The notes under the pieces were generated by a model. That model worked only from the letters and a program-made list of their open reading frames with translations. It searched no databases and was not told the origin of the DNA. A stretch of DNA of 64,000 nt from Holothuria scabra (lineage: Eukaryota > Echinodermata > Holothuroidea > Aspidochirotida > Holothuriidae). Every line of letters starts with the position of its first letter. Position 1 is the first letter of the stretch. The stretch spans positions 48,628,394-48,692,393 of the forward strand of contig CM074181.1 in assembly GCA_037179385.1 (NCBI GenBank), in the 5' to 3' direction. This document shows positions 11,581 through 23,602 of the stretch, one piece after another. The position numbers and the translations under genes are program-made.

Positions 11581-11896
11581 CACTTAGGCCGAAAGGTTCA
11601 AAGGAAAAGCATGAAAACAAGTTTGTAAATTGTGTGTACATATTTAAGAACTAAAGCAATAGAAACTTGAATTGCAGGTAATATATTGTGCATTTGGTAT
11701 TAAACATGTATACATAATTTTTAAGTTTTAATCATAAAAAATGTAAATACAGAACTTGTTTTCATCCAGTACCTGTGCATACAGTTCACCTGTTATGTGT
11801 GTAATTACCATACTGCTTATAGAGGAAATGATGTGCAAGTTTGCAGGGCTCCCTCTAATTGCTGTACATTCTCTTACAAATTCTGCTCAAGCAGTA

Positions 11897-12145
11897 TTAA
11901 AGGTCAAGAGCAGTCCCCCCAAATTTATTTTGAAGCAACAGCTAAATATCACAATTTTCCATTTAAATTCTCTTCAAAATACCTTTTGTCATGTTTTATT
12001 CAATATTACACATTCAATTTAAAAAATTAGTAAATTTTACATTTGAAAAGAAAAATAGTTGTCACATGATTCCCTGACTGCCGATCATAAAACAGGAGGA
12101 AAGTCTTCTACACTACTTCAAGTTGGGGTGACATAGTCTGTTAAC
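11897..12145 (+). mobile_element. MITE family A, copy 2
   Basis: TTAAAGGTCAAGAGCAGTCC at the left, TATTTTGAAGCAACAGCTAA inside and TTCAAGTTGGGGTGACATAG at the right. The right terminus has decayed. Confidence 0.65.
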
Positions 12146-13321
12146 AGGACTGTGTACTATGCTTGAAGGTAGGACCTACTCCATACACAGTCCTTGTCCA
12201 TATGCCTTCTGAAATCACAATGTTGTGCGCGACGAACACAGGGCGCAACTATGCAGCTTCTCAAAGTTTCAAAAATGTACATCATTACTATACTTGCCAT
12301 GATTGATCTTTGTCTTAACATTCAGCTTTCTTGACCTGTCTTTCTTCAAATGAAGGTAGGCAAGAAGGTGAAATTTGGAGGTTAAAACTGTCAGTAACAC
12401 TAAGTCAATTCCGGGACTTTAATATGCAGTCTGTTTGCCAATGCAGTCACATGACTGAGTGTGAGTGTAAAAAAACATATGCAGATTATCCATGCAAAAG
12501 TGATACAAATGTCATTTCTTTGTCAATTTTTGGACTTTGGAATAAAAACAATGTGTACAATTGAAGGAATTCATCATTTCAACAATTTAGAAAATGATTT
12601 TTACATAGATCTGTTAACATGAAAATGGGACAAAATTTATGGAAATTCCGAAATTTGTTCCAGGTAAATTAACTTCAAATTGTGGAAATGCTGCTAAGCC
12701 GTATCGCAGGGTCGCTTGTGCACTATAGCTGTGGCCAAGGACTCTAGCGTGGAGTAGAACTAAGTGGACTTAGTTCAGCGTCCTGTTCAAGGACTAGGGT
12801 GACTGGTCTTGCCCTTAATTAAGTGGACTACTGTATAACTAATATTGAGCACACAATGTTATACAGTAGGGAAACTTTGAAACAGTTCAGTTGTTCAGTA
12901 CAGTAGTGTGAGAGACTGGTTAAAGTGTACAGAAAATATCAATATTTCCATCTTTTAATTGTGCCAATATCTAGGCAATTTTTATCAAAGGAACAACACA
13001 TTAATACTCCTGCTCAATGACAAATTATCTTGAGATAATTAGAAAACATGTACACAGCAAATTAGAGTGGCCATACTTTTGGCTTTTGACTGGATTGTCT
13101 GGCTTTTGCAGGGACAGTATCAGTTTGCTGTATTACAGGTATTTGTACTAGACACTAAACTGATTTAGCCTCGATCCACAAACCTTACAAATGGTGTCAG
13201 ATTCAGTCAGGAATAAATTTGTTGCACTTACAGACTCTGTAGAGTAAAACAGGTATAAAAGAAAAAAGGGTCATCGGGGTAAAAAACACTGCCACCCCAC
13301 ACAAGCCCCAATCAACTACTG
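12146..13321. other. no gene recognised
   Basis: A short inverted pair aggactgtgta / tacacagtcct lies at about 12150-12194. No coding evidence. Confidence 0.4.
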
Positions 13322-13730
13322 TAGAGCTGCCACGATAATCATTTTTCATTTATCAATATCACCAGTATTTCCACAACGATATCACAATATCGCACATTTA
13401 AACTGTAGTCTTTAACATTTGCCATCAGCATGATAATAATAGTATACATTGCCGGTATCAAGGACATACAGTATACATAACCCAAGCCGATATAATTCAA
13501 TTTGAAGCATAGAGTTCCATCAAAAATACATGTATTTTTTTGACCTATGCCTTTGAAAAAAAAGTAATGAAAGTGAAACAAATCTGTCTGCACATTATTA
13601 CAAAATTTCACAGTGGTTTAATTTGATTTTGTTGCGATTTCATATCTTGACAAAACGTGTGTTGATATATTGTTGGGGGAAAAAATTATATCGACTGTGT
13701 AGTGGTATTACAATTATCGTGGCAACCCTA
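13322..13730. mobile_element. inverted-repeat element, 409 bp (hAT-like ends)
   Basis: Left end TAGAGCTGCCACGATAATC and right end ATTATCGTGGCAACCCTA are inverted repeats. The subterminal region is rich in ATATCG/CGATAT. No clean target duplication was found, so the hAT label rests on the TAGGGYTG end only. Confidence 0.6.
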
Positions 13731-14464
13731 CAATCAGTACAGTCTTCAACTTTTGCTTAAATACTCCATACTTTAGTTTAACTATATTAATTTGTTCACT
13801 TGTGACAAACTCTTCAACCCAAAGGATAGATGAACAGTATTCAAAGTAAAAACCAGGGCTAATTAAATTTGATGACGGCCATTATCTTGAAAATGCACCC
13901 CAAGTTGTCCAAAACTTTGTGCTACTGTATGTGAAATTCATAGCTGACAGAAAGTTCATTTTTTTGTCCATTCCTAAAGGACTGTCTAGTTCAGTAGTCC
14001 AATTAATCCCTCTATTTTTCCCTTTATACATGAACCCCCATGTTATTTTCTTGTCTTTACTCTAGCTGAAACTGGGTATTCGAAGTCCGGGGGGGGGGGG
14101 GGGGGGAAGCAAAAATCAAGTTGTCAAACTTTTGTCTTAATCCTTCAAAAAGTCAGGATTTTCATATGTTAAAAGATGCAATTGCCTACTGGCCACAGTT
14201 GGCAAGAATGAAATCTATTCAGAAATCATACACAGTGTTTCCCCTGGGTTTCAGAGGGTGTGAGGTGGTACTAGTTCATGGGATAGAATCTTGCCAGGCT
14301 TCGACACCAAAAGGGAGGGAGAACTATGACTTCTGCTAGAGCTGGTATATTGAAGATGGCAATTACAGCAATTTTCTGTGAAGAAGTGGCAAAAATATAT
14401 GAGGTGGCCACCTAAAAAAAAAGGATGCCAGTTGAAACCTTGCATACTGTACATTTACCAGTCC
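13731..14464. other. no gene recognised; long G run
   Basis: A homopolymer of about 16 G lies at 14091-14106. The rest is ordinary. Confidence 0.45.
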
Positions 14465-14675
14465 TCAGGCCTTGAGTTTTACATTTCCCAGGTATGCTAC
14501 AAATCACACTCCTTAGGAAATTAAGGCAGTGAGGTAGGTGTACATGTCTGTTATTTATAAGCTCCCATTCTTCATCTACTGTAGGTGTGCAAAAAATCAC
14601 ACTCTTCAGTGTGTCATACCTGTATTGGCAAGTGCGGTGTGCGATGGCACCCACATGCCTCAAAGTTCAAGGGCT
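14465..14675 (+). repeat. family E repeat, longest copy
   Basis: Starts TCAGGCCTTGAGTTTTACAT, includes ATGCTACAAATCACACTCC and GTGTGCAAAAAATCACACTC, and ends near CCCACATGCCTC. Its first eight bases equal the target site of the hAT element at 6059. Confidence 0.6.
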
Positions 14676-14963
14676 GCCCACCTGTTGCTTTTTATCCTTA
14701 AGTCTCTGGGAAAATTGCTGTTTTTACCCCATTTAACATGCACAATTACATTTATAGTGAAAAAGTACTGTTAACTGCATGTGTATACTGTGTAAATATC
14801 ATGGGCGGTAGTCACTTTTACACAGCCAACTACTGTATAAAGGATGTTAGCCATAAGGTTTACTAGTGTTAACAGTAACTTCAGTACATATGGTTTGAAG
14901 ACAATACAATACATTTGGCATACAATAATTATACTCAATGCATGTCCTACATTGCTAAATGCC

Positions 14964-15139
14964 CTCCTTTCCAGGAATTTGCGAATGGTCACCAGACAGA
15001 CAAACTTCAATGATTTCTTTGGCCTCGTTTTGGAAAATGGATGTTAACTTGCTCCTTTCCAGGAATTTGCAAATGGTCACCAGACAGACAAACTTCAATG
15101 ATTTCTTTGGCCTCGTTTTGGAAAATGGATGTTAACTTG
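14964..15139 (+). repeat. tandem duplication, two 88-bp units
   Basis: Unit CTCCTTTCCAGGAATTTGC... ending ATGGATGTTAACTTG, at 14964-15051 and 15052-15139. The copies differ at about one position (GCGAATGG against GCAAATGG), so the duplication is very recent. Confidence 0.85.
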
Positions 15140-16669
15140 TAAATCTTTTTATAAATATGAAATTTAAAGTTCATATGAATGAACATTGTAATTCTTTTCC
15201 CTCAAAATAAAAAATTGCATAATTTCAAAACAATGCAAGATTGACAGTGAGTCATTGTACTGTAAGTGTCATAATATGAACACATCGTCGTCCTTTTCAT
15301 TGCTTCTGTACATGACGCTCTAAGGGTATAATGGATATTAATGACTCCATTGAAAATTATTGGCTGTGTGCTAGATTGCTTTTATTACAGTATGGCATCT
15401 TCACAAATAAATTGGCTGTAGAAAAAAATAAGCTTTTATAGACACATTGAGGTTAGTTAATGGAGAATAAATAGAATACAGTAGGCAAACCCAAATTTTC
15501 TACATAACATTCAAATACTGTACAGTTTATTGAGGTAACTTTCAGTAATTGGTTTGAATTAAGTTATTTTTTACCAAGGTGCAACTGCAAATTTATCACA
15601 TCTTTCTTTTTTTGAACATAATTTACAGCATGTTTGGTAATGTGGTATAGAAGGGGGGGGAGGGAGGTTTTGAACATTATTTGGTAATGCATTGATTAAG
15701 GAGGGCTGGGAAGGGGGTTTCAAAAGTGCTGGAGAGAGATACATGTAATCAGCTTTTTGGGGCTAGTAAATTTGATTTCCTTGGTTACAGTACACTTAAA
15801 AGATTATCAGTTCAAAAAACCACATTGAATCCATGATTTATTTTTAAAATGAAGTAAAAACAGTAAAACACCTAGGCCTTTCATGTGTTCTTCTTTTAAG
15901 TATGTAGTGATCATGATCATGGATGTTGGGATGTTGCCTTTGTAACATTCAACCCCTCCTTTCATTTGCAATTTTCATTGAAATCCATATCCTTGACTTC
16001 TAACCATTTTGTAAATTGAGACCTATTCCCATTCTTGATGCTGTGATGTTGATCTATTTGAAAACTCTTGAAAAAAAAAAAAATAGTCAGAAATAGACCT
16101 AATTTTTGTTCTCAAACAGATTAAAATGTGATGGTAGTTGGTTTGCATCACATGTGTTCATTTGCGTACTGTACAACACTCACAGCCAATTATAAAGATT
16201 GCAGTTAATTGCACTGACACACTGTAGGTACTGTACAGTAACTAAATACAATGTGAATGCTAATATTGTTTAAATATATCCCAATCGCAACTAGCTTGGC
16301 TGGATCTCACTTAAAATTAATAAATGAGGTGTGAAAATGTATGATTTCATGCGTGACGGGACTAATAAGTAATTTTGCAGAATCTTTGCTCGCATACATG
16401 CAATTAGTTTTCTTATTATTCTTCTCAACTTTGAGGAAAATTGTTTTTTTATTTTTTTTACAAATAATATGGGCATGCTTTGTATGGTACCTTTAAATAA
16501 TTAGGTATAGACTTTGTAGACAAGTGTGCACATTATAGAAATTGATCATGTTGGTACAGTAACAAATTACTGAGTCAATCAATATCTTGTTCCCAGTGGG
16601 TTCCCAATCATGAAGGTTAGTTAGATGATATTTTATGGTACAAGCTACCACCTAGTTTGAGGGGAAATA
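15140..16669. other. no gene recognised
   Basis: AT-rich sequence with a G-rich patch near 15650-15665. No shared repeats noticed. Confidence 0.4.
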
Positions 16670-16825
16670 GCCATGGCCTTTTTTCCAGTTGTGGCTTACT
16701 GGCTTGTTCCCTTTACTGTTTATGCTGGACAGAAGTACCATTAACAATGGCAGTACAGTAGGTTCCATTTTTAAAGTCTTTGGTATGACCCAGCCAGGTA
16801 GGGGTGTTTCATTCCCATTTTTGTA
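16670..16825 (-). mobile_element. SINE family S, partial, inverted
   Basis: Reads CATGGCCTTTTTTCCAGTTG then GGCAGTACAGTAGGTTCC and TTTGGTATGACCCAGCCAGG, the reverse complement of the family S body. Confidence 0.65.
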
Positions 16826-17387
16826 CTATGGGAGGGCTTGGATGGATTGAGAGAAACCTGTCTCAATTGGATACATTGAGTATCTTAGTTTCAATATAAC
16901 CTGTACCTTCTTTTTTTTTTTGAAGTGGACTGTCCTTGGAGAAAGAGAGAACATTTGTTAGGAAGTTGAAACCCCCTGCATCAGGGCACTTTAAGGAACA
17001 CTTGGATCTTGCAAAACTGCACTATAATTATTACTTACATAATACTGTACTTTTAAAATTGTGTTCCTTCACTAGCATTTACCCTTCCAGTGTCCAGGGT
17101 ATGTGCTTTCTTTTGTGAAAAGATGCAGAGAATCTTAGGAATATTAACACATACTGTATAGGGCATACTCTATTTTGTCACTAGTTATTCCCCAAAACAC
17201 ATCCTGCTCTGTATTAAGTGTTATGCACTGTACCAGATACGGTGAGTGTTTGAGATACTGTATTCCGTTATGGCTGAAAAGCAGGACAGTCTTAAGTACT
17301 ACAATAGCAGGATATATCTTAGTGACAAAGTACAGTAACATAAAAGGACAGTTCAATACTCTTTGTCAGAAATGTCCTGCTTGTTAC
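16826..17387. other. no gene recognised
   Basis: T run at about 16910-16921; no feature otherwise. Confidence 0.4.
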
Positions 17388-17582
17388 AGGCCCGGGTTCA
17401 ATTCCCAGGTCGAGCCATACCAAAGACTCTAAAAATGGAACTATCGTTGTGCGTGATGCTCCACACTTTAAGCAATGGGTGAGGGAAAACAAGCAAGTGA
17501 GCCACAACTGGAAAAGAGGCCGTGGCGGGCTGGACTTTAACTAATAGTTTGGAAACTGGGCTGTATTACTTCATCTAACTAA
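17388..17582 (+). mobile_element. SINE family S, copy with partial head
   Basis: GGCCCGGGTTCAATTCCCAGG keeps the B-box region of the tRNA-like head, followed by the family body (CCATACCAAAGACTCTAAAA, AACAAGCAAGTGAGCCACAA) to TAACTAACTAA. Confidence 0.7.
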
Positions 17583-17808
17583 CTAATTAACAAGAGTATC
17601 TCATTTTTCCTCATGAATACAAAGTGCATTCCACTGACAAGAGAATGGTGTCAAAATTGTATCATACTGTACTTTAGCTCAGCTTTAACAGAAAAAAAAA
17701 AACAATGCATCTTATGATAAATGGCTTGGAGTGGTTTTGAAGAAATAATATTTAATATATTTAAGTCATGTTCATTTAATTTTAACTCCATCTTTTTTTT
17801 CTTTCCAG

Positions 17809-17860
17809 TTTAATGTGGATGGTGTACCATACTGTACTCAAGAGACAAAGCAAGGCGGAA
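17809..17860 (+). CDS. IL17R-like: IL-17 receptor-like gene, first identified exon
   Basis: Exon of 52 nt after a strong polypyrimidine tract and CAG acceptor, closed by the donor gtaagc. It reads FNVDGVPYCTQETKQGG and ends one base into a codon (phase 1), which joins in frame to the exon at 23603. It begins in phase 0, so at least one upstream exon carrying the start codon and signal peptide is missing; it lies in the first 17.8 kb or before the window. The piece sits N-terminal to the first ectodomain fibronectin-like domain and supplies one cysteine. Assignment to the gene rests on splice phase and on the strong splice signals; this short peptide alone would not be recognisable. Confidence 0.75.
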
Positions 17861-17988
17861 GTAAGCACATGATAATAATGGTTTCTTCTTTATTTTCTTC
17901 TTTATTTTACTGAATATGTTCTTGTTAATTTACTTTATTTTATGTCTTTTATTTATTCGTGGGTGTATGCATGTATCGACCGTGTCCT

Positions 17989-19834
17989 CAGGGTTCTAGC
18001 CAGGTTTTTTGCCAAACCGGGCGGACATCGATCAAACTATCCTCATCGATGCCGAAGGCATTGACACGATCGCGAAGCGATCGCCCATTCGGCGTGGGGT
18101 CAAGGGGCCCGCCTTAGGGCCCCTTGTGGGGTCCAGGGGCAAAGCCCCTGTTGGGGGTCCAGGGGGCGAAGCCCCCGGAAGCTGTGCGATATTGCGCATT
18201 TCAGGAGCTGCAAACTGCTTCAAATTCATGCTCTTTTTGAGAATAATTTTGACATGTAAACAGATTCTTTTTTATGGCCATATGTACGTGACTGACTATT
18301 CTTAGTGCACAGCTACTGCTACGATGCATGTCGCTCCCTACTGTATGGTACTTCGGTGGGAAGACTCTAAAAGTTGTGTCATATTTTGGCACGGATCTTC
18401 AGTATATTATGTTACACTGTAAATAAGACTGTTTCACTCGAAGTTTGGGAAGAAATTGACACTTACCTAAAGCTAAAGGGATCCCCGATTTTATACAAGT
18501 AAAACCCGCTTTCACTCACTAGACTGACGCAGCATTGTAATTGACTCTACACATTAGTGCAGTACAATGGAGCTCATGTGTTAGCTCCATGTACAAACGT
18601 ACATGCATCGTAAAGAACTCCGAAATTCACTGCGGCAGAAATAGCCAAAATTAACAGATCACCCCACTTGGCTAGCAATGGTTTGGTCTGAAACAATACG
18701 TGTTTGGCCATTACCTATGTCTGCAAATACCACAACGAACAAGATCTTCCGCTGTGCGTGATGTGGGCGGGCCTTGCTCCCTGCTCATTTCGTGAACACG
18801 TGACGAGAAAATTGTATTGACTTAAGTGTGTGTTTCGTCACATATCTTCCATAAACACAGCTGTGGCAAACGCGCTGCATTCTTGTTTCTGGAAAAGTTT
18901 TCCTCGGCGGTCAGAGTGCAATGTAGATACCGTGTGATAGTACAGCAAGAGATATTTTGAACTTCACAGAAATTTGGAAGCAAGAGTTGTACAACCCACT
19001 AAAATACTTCTTTACTAAATGAAGTTGCCGGCGGCCTATAATTTATACACCGTAATAAGTGCCTACTCCATACACAGACTCGATTAGAACACTTTTGAAA
19101 ATGAACTGTAGATAAAAGGCTATTGATGGATGCAATAAGACTTTGAACATTGCAGTTGCACAACCTTTCAATGCACACATTTATGTTACACTTTACGTAG
19201 AACGGCCTTCTCAAATCCACGGTACTGTACATGTACCATTGTGTATTAAACATCGTTGCATTGCCAAAGGCTTCCATACATTGAACATGTCTAACACATC
19301 GGAGGGTGGTCATTCGTGAAGCTTACAAACGCTCCTGTACAAAACAACCAATCAACGTTGTGTTCATAGCTGTGCCCACTGCTTCCAAGCTACAAAAGTA
19401 AAGGAAACACAGGACTAGCGGCCTCGTGGGTTCCTTAATTCCATACGTTGCGTCGTTGTGACCAATATCCAAACTACCGTGAGTAAAGTACAGTCGTATG
19501 TGCAGGCTAGGCACTGTTTACATGAAGGGCTAGCCGGCCTACATTATGCAGAGTCGGGCCGCAAGAAAAGTAATTCTGTTTCGATTGTAGTCGGGCTGGT
19601 GGGAGCGAAATTAATCTCAAGTTTTTGTGATTATGTTTGCGTTGGTTTTAATGAAGTCCGTATGTTCTGGTAATGCTTTACAATTTATAACAATTTAAAC
19701 TAGGAGCACAGCTTTTCAAACTGGGCGGATAACTTTTCAAACTGGGCGGATAACTTTCAAACTGGGCGCTGAGAAGCGATATTAAATTCAAACCGGGCGC
19801 ACCGCCCGGTTAAAATGGGCTGGCTAGAACCCTG
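17989..19834. mobile_element. 1.85-kb inverted-repeat DNA transposon in the first intron
   Basis: Left end CAGGGTTCTAGCCAGG with AAACCGGGCGG just inside; right end ACCGCCCGGTT with CTGGCTAGAACCCTG at the edge: imperfect terminal inverted repeats of about 34 bp. A 5-bp duplication GTCCT flanks it (17984-17988 and 19835-19839). Near the left end is a GC-rich block (18090-18180) of nested palindromes such as GGGGGCGAAGCCCCC and GGGGCAAAGCCCC. Near the right end the words AACTGGGCGGATAACTT are repeated three times (19718-19770). No transposase is readable, so it is non-autonomous. The superfamily is uncertain: the CAGGG end suggests hAT, but the duplication is 5 and not 8 bp. Confidence 0.8.
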
Positions 19835-19839
19835 GTCCT

Positions 19840-20660
19840 CCTACAGTGTACCTCCTCCTGATGAAGGGAGGCTGCATGTTTACTGTACCTCAGTGCAAGG
19901 TATACAGAGTGCAGAGTCATACTCTAGACCAGGCTTCCTCAATTAAATTTTCTGAAGCACCACATTGTCGAATGATACTGGTATAATGTGCCGCTGATCG
20001 CCCTGGGGGATGGGTATAAGGGGGTCCCCCTCCCCTTTTGAAAATTTTTGTTCAGAAGGGGTTTACATGCAAAATGGTGCAAAGTTTGTTCTATTTTCGG
20101 GGCCAAAATTTTTCACAAACTTCACAACTTTTGGCGATTCACCAGTAACAGTGAATCAACACAGCACTGACTTTAATGAAAGTAAACAGATTTTACTTTC
20201 TTGAGAGAACAAACAGGAAGTTATCATATCCTCGTCTGTATTTGAAGTCAGTTTGTGGGAAGTACTAGATTTATTTACACCTTTTTTTGAGACAGAAAAA
20301 TTCTTTTCAGAAAAGTTATGAAAAGTTAAATTTTTCAATATCCTCCCAGTAATTATTTGCGCCACTCCAAACCACGTGGCGCGCCATCAGTGGCACTCGT
20401 GCTGCTGTTTGAGGAAGCCTGCTCTGGACACTGTGCTTTGAGGTGCACTGTAATTTATTGGAGGTATATACAGTATTGGGGCTTTAAGTTTCCTGGTCCA
20501 GAGAGTTTTCAGAAATCAGATTTTTGTTTGTTTTGTGATTGTCTTTGTAATTTGTTTGTTTGTTTGTTTCACTAATCACATTTTAAAACTGTGCAACTAT
20601 TGTCTAGAAACCCAAATACACACTAGTACTATAAAGTCCAAGGGGTCCATGTTAATTATT
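19840..20660. other. intron 1 sequence, no exon recognised
   Basis: Holds a (TTTG)n tract at about 20550-20570. A GGTCCCCCTCCCC-type C-rich patch lies near 20025. No repeats with other parts noted. Confidence 0.4.
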
Positions 20661-21752
20661 TTAAAAGGTAAAAGTTGCCAAAAAGTTATTTTGAAGCAAC
20701 AGCTAAATCACAGCATTTTATTCTTATGTCTCTTCAAAGTATAGGCTTAATAATTAATCGAAGCCTACAGCTTCGATTGTAGGGATTGCTCTACTTGTCA
20801 CATGCTTTTTTGACTGCTTATGCGACTCGGTATACCTTCTCGTGCACACAAATTCTGCATGAACGTATTGCCATAACGAACCGCTACGCAGGAAAAAGAG
20901 TTTTTCACCTGCTTGCAAGGTTCGATATGGGTTCTCCTGCGCACAAGTACAACATTAAATTATTGGCCAAGGGAACTGCTACGCACCCGAATTACAGAAT
21001 TTTCCAAAATCCATCCGTCATCAAGCATATACGTTCATTATGGATGGACATGTATAGGAATGGGAACGCAAATAAAATGTACACTGCTTTACCTGTACTT
21101 CAATACCATCTGACTTCAGTGCCTTGCCGTTAAGTACACTGTGGTCGAATGATTGACCGACTGTTATGCTGACATACTGACTTGAACGCCGCTGCGCAGT
21201 CTAAGGTTGCTTTTGGAGCAACGACAACTCTTTTGAAAATGTTCGTTTGTTTAACACGCAAATCTTTCTTATAAATTCACTCTAGCAGTCTCGGCTTTGA
21301 CTGCGCATGCTCAAATGGTCAAATATGTGCTAGAACCGTGTCACGGCTTTCTGTTGACTGCTTGGAAGATACGCTTCTTTCACAGGTTGAGTATAAAAAT
21401 TTGGCAGCAGAATATTTTTTGCTGTCAAGAAGTGAGCTTGGCAAGCCGTTTGCAACTTATTGCATCTCACTCAGTTTTCAATAATAAAATCAGGCAGCGT
21501 ATATGGACGTTTCATCTTTGTTTCGTACCATCTTCAGAGGCTTCGATTTGTACTTGCCTGCAACTACGGGTTGTCTAGTTAATATTTTAGGACTTTCATG
21601 TACTCCATTCAAGGTAAACCAAGCCTTGGTAAATTTCCCATATGAAGAGAAGATATATAGTCATTCTCTATGACTCTAAAGAGCCAATCACAAAACACGG
21701 CAGTCTACTATACTAATTTTAGTTGGGATGACTGCATTTTCCCCTTAAATGT
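20661..21752 (+). mobile_element. MITE family A, copy 3, split by an insertion
   Basis: Left half 20661-20750 (TTAAAAGGTAAAAGTTGCC, TTTTGAAGCAACAGCTAAAT) and right half 21579-21752 (CCATTCAAGGTAAACC, GAGCCAATCACAAAACACGG, TTGGGATGACTGC). The halves meet at the usual internal TTTAATTA site, where another element has inserted. Confidence 0.65.
20751..21578 (+). mobile_element. 828-bp TTAA-flanked insertion inside family A copy
   Basis: Bounded by TTAA at 20747-20750 and 21579-21582. Inverted subterminal words AATCGAAGCCT (20757) and AGGCTTCGATT (21537-21548). Richer in CpG than its surroundings. It contains one frame of 115 codons (20786-21133, + strand) with no recognised motif, which may be chance. 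No related copy was seen in the window. Confidence 0.55.
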
Positions 21753-23102
21753 TCTTGGATAAATGATATTTATTGTGTTTTTATTGTACAAATGGTTTTA
21801 TCAATTTCTGAACTCTTGCTTGATTGATTTATGAAAATTGAATTGAACATTTTATTTGAAGGCAATAGGGAAAAAAGAAGACACATTCGCCTCAACTTGG
21901 ATTAGCTTTATATACTATACTGTAGACAGCCTATTTCATGAACATTGTCCCTTGGGAATCGTGTGTAGATATTATTTTACCTCCTCATTTGTGATATTAA
22001 TACTATACATTACCAACTACACGGTTGACCTTGAAAATGCAACATTTCTTTCCTGTAATATCATGAAAAATACTTTGGAACAATATAAAGACCAGATTGT
22101 AAGGTGTAGCTGAACAATGCAAAACAAGTTTTGGATGACTGCTTCTGTCTATTAGCCATACTGTTATATTGGTATGCTTATTAACTTTCTATTACTGTAC
22201 ATGTTAATACATGTGCATTCACTAGCCTAGTTCTTAAGGGTCAAAGCCATATTGTTCTTTAAGTCTATTTATTTTGGTTAATATTTACTATATTTCTGAA
22301 ATTGAAGGGCATGCATTGCTTGATATGTCATGTTTGAGATTAAAATTTAATCGACTGTAAATTAAACCTAATTAGTGCCCCATGTACATAACACCTTTGT
22401 AACAAACTGTGTTACAGACCATCTGTAGTACAGTATTGGTAAATCTTGAAGTCCTATTCTTCAGGGATATTGATTACACATGAGTTGTGCAAATATTACC
22501 AGTAGTAATAAAAAAATGGATCATTTAGATGTCTGTTGTCTAAAGGTTAAATTATGAAATAGATCACATGAATGTATATGTACTGTAATTGCACTTTTGT
22601 TGGGGGCAGCAATTTGTTGTGCAACCAAGTTAAGGTTATATTCAGTCTTCTGGGAATACTCTGTAGAAATGTAGGTTACAAACTATCAACCAGTGTCAAG
22701 GATAAAGTATGAGTGCACTATTGTATATTTTTCCCCAAGAAATGAAGTATTTTGGCTGTGACAGTCTTTTTAATACTGTCAACTTCATTTCATGTGAATG
22801 TTATCAATATCATAGGTACAGTAATTTTAAAACCCTTCTTCAGAGACCTGGCCTGAAAGATCTGCAGGAATCAATGAAAAAAATGATAGGATAAAAAAAT
22901 GAAAGTAAAGCAGGCAACAGTGAGATTATCAACCAACCTGTATTTTTTTTTTTTTTTGAAATAGAAATATTCACCACAGGGATTTAATTTATTATACCTG
23001 ATTACTGTATGTATTCTTGATAAATATATCCCTCCTAGGTGTAAATCCTCATATTGCATAGATCCTTCAGAAATTCCCTTTAAACTTCAATTTAATGTAC
23101 AG
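21753..23102. other. intron 1, one family A fragment
   Basis: An inverted family A fragment lies at about 22025-22150 (GTTGACCTTGAAAATGCAAC ... TTTTGGATGACTGCTTCTG). The rest is AT-rich without recognisable content. Confidence 0.45.
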
Positions 23103-23575
23103 TAGGGTACTGAGGATGTACATCCCCCCTCTACCAGTAAGTAGTGCATCTCCTATCCACCTTTATAAGCCTCGATACCTTTTTTTTCTTTTTGGGTGGA
23201 GGAGTTGCACTGGACTGTAATTATGCGTTTTAAATATTCAGGCAAACGTTTCATCTCTGTGCTTGAAAACCAAAAAATGTAGGGTGCTGTGCAGTAGGTG
23301 AACGATGCCCCTCTACTTACCTCTCACCCATTTTTGTAAACCCTCATTTTTGGGGGTTGCACTTGACTTGATGTTGGATATTCACTCAAAATGTTTCATT
23401 TGTAAGCTTCAAAACACAAAATGTGGGGTGCTTTAGATGTACAGTATGCAGTATCTTCACTCTCCCCACTTCACATCCACCTTTGAAACCTCTTTTTTTG
23501 GGGGGAGGGGGGGGAGGGGGATTGCACCTGACTTCATGTATAAAATTCAGTCAAATGTTTTATTTATGTGCAACT
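23103..23575 (+). repeat. three-unit tandem repeat just before the 23603 exon
   Basis: Units of about 150-170 bp share, in order, CCACCTTT or equivalent, a T/G run (TTTTTGGG...), GTTGCACNNGACT, an AAATTCAGNCAAA-type word, GTTTCAT and ACAAAATGTGGGGTGCT. Anchor positions are about 23161, 23332 and 23483. The G run at 23495-23520 lies in the third unit. Confidence 0.7.
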
Positions 23576-23602
23576 AATGGGAACAACTTTGTCTTTATTT
23601 AG

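Noticed and set aside
18009..18305. 98-codon frame with a Gly/Pro-rich centre
   Set aside because: Lies inside the 17989-19834 transposon; the Gly-Pro part is the GC-rich palindrome block.
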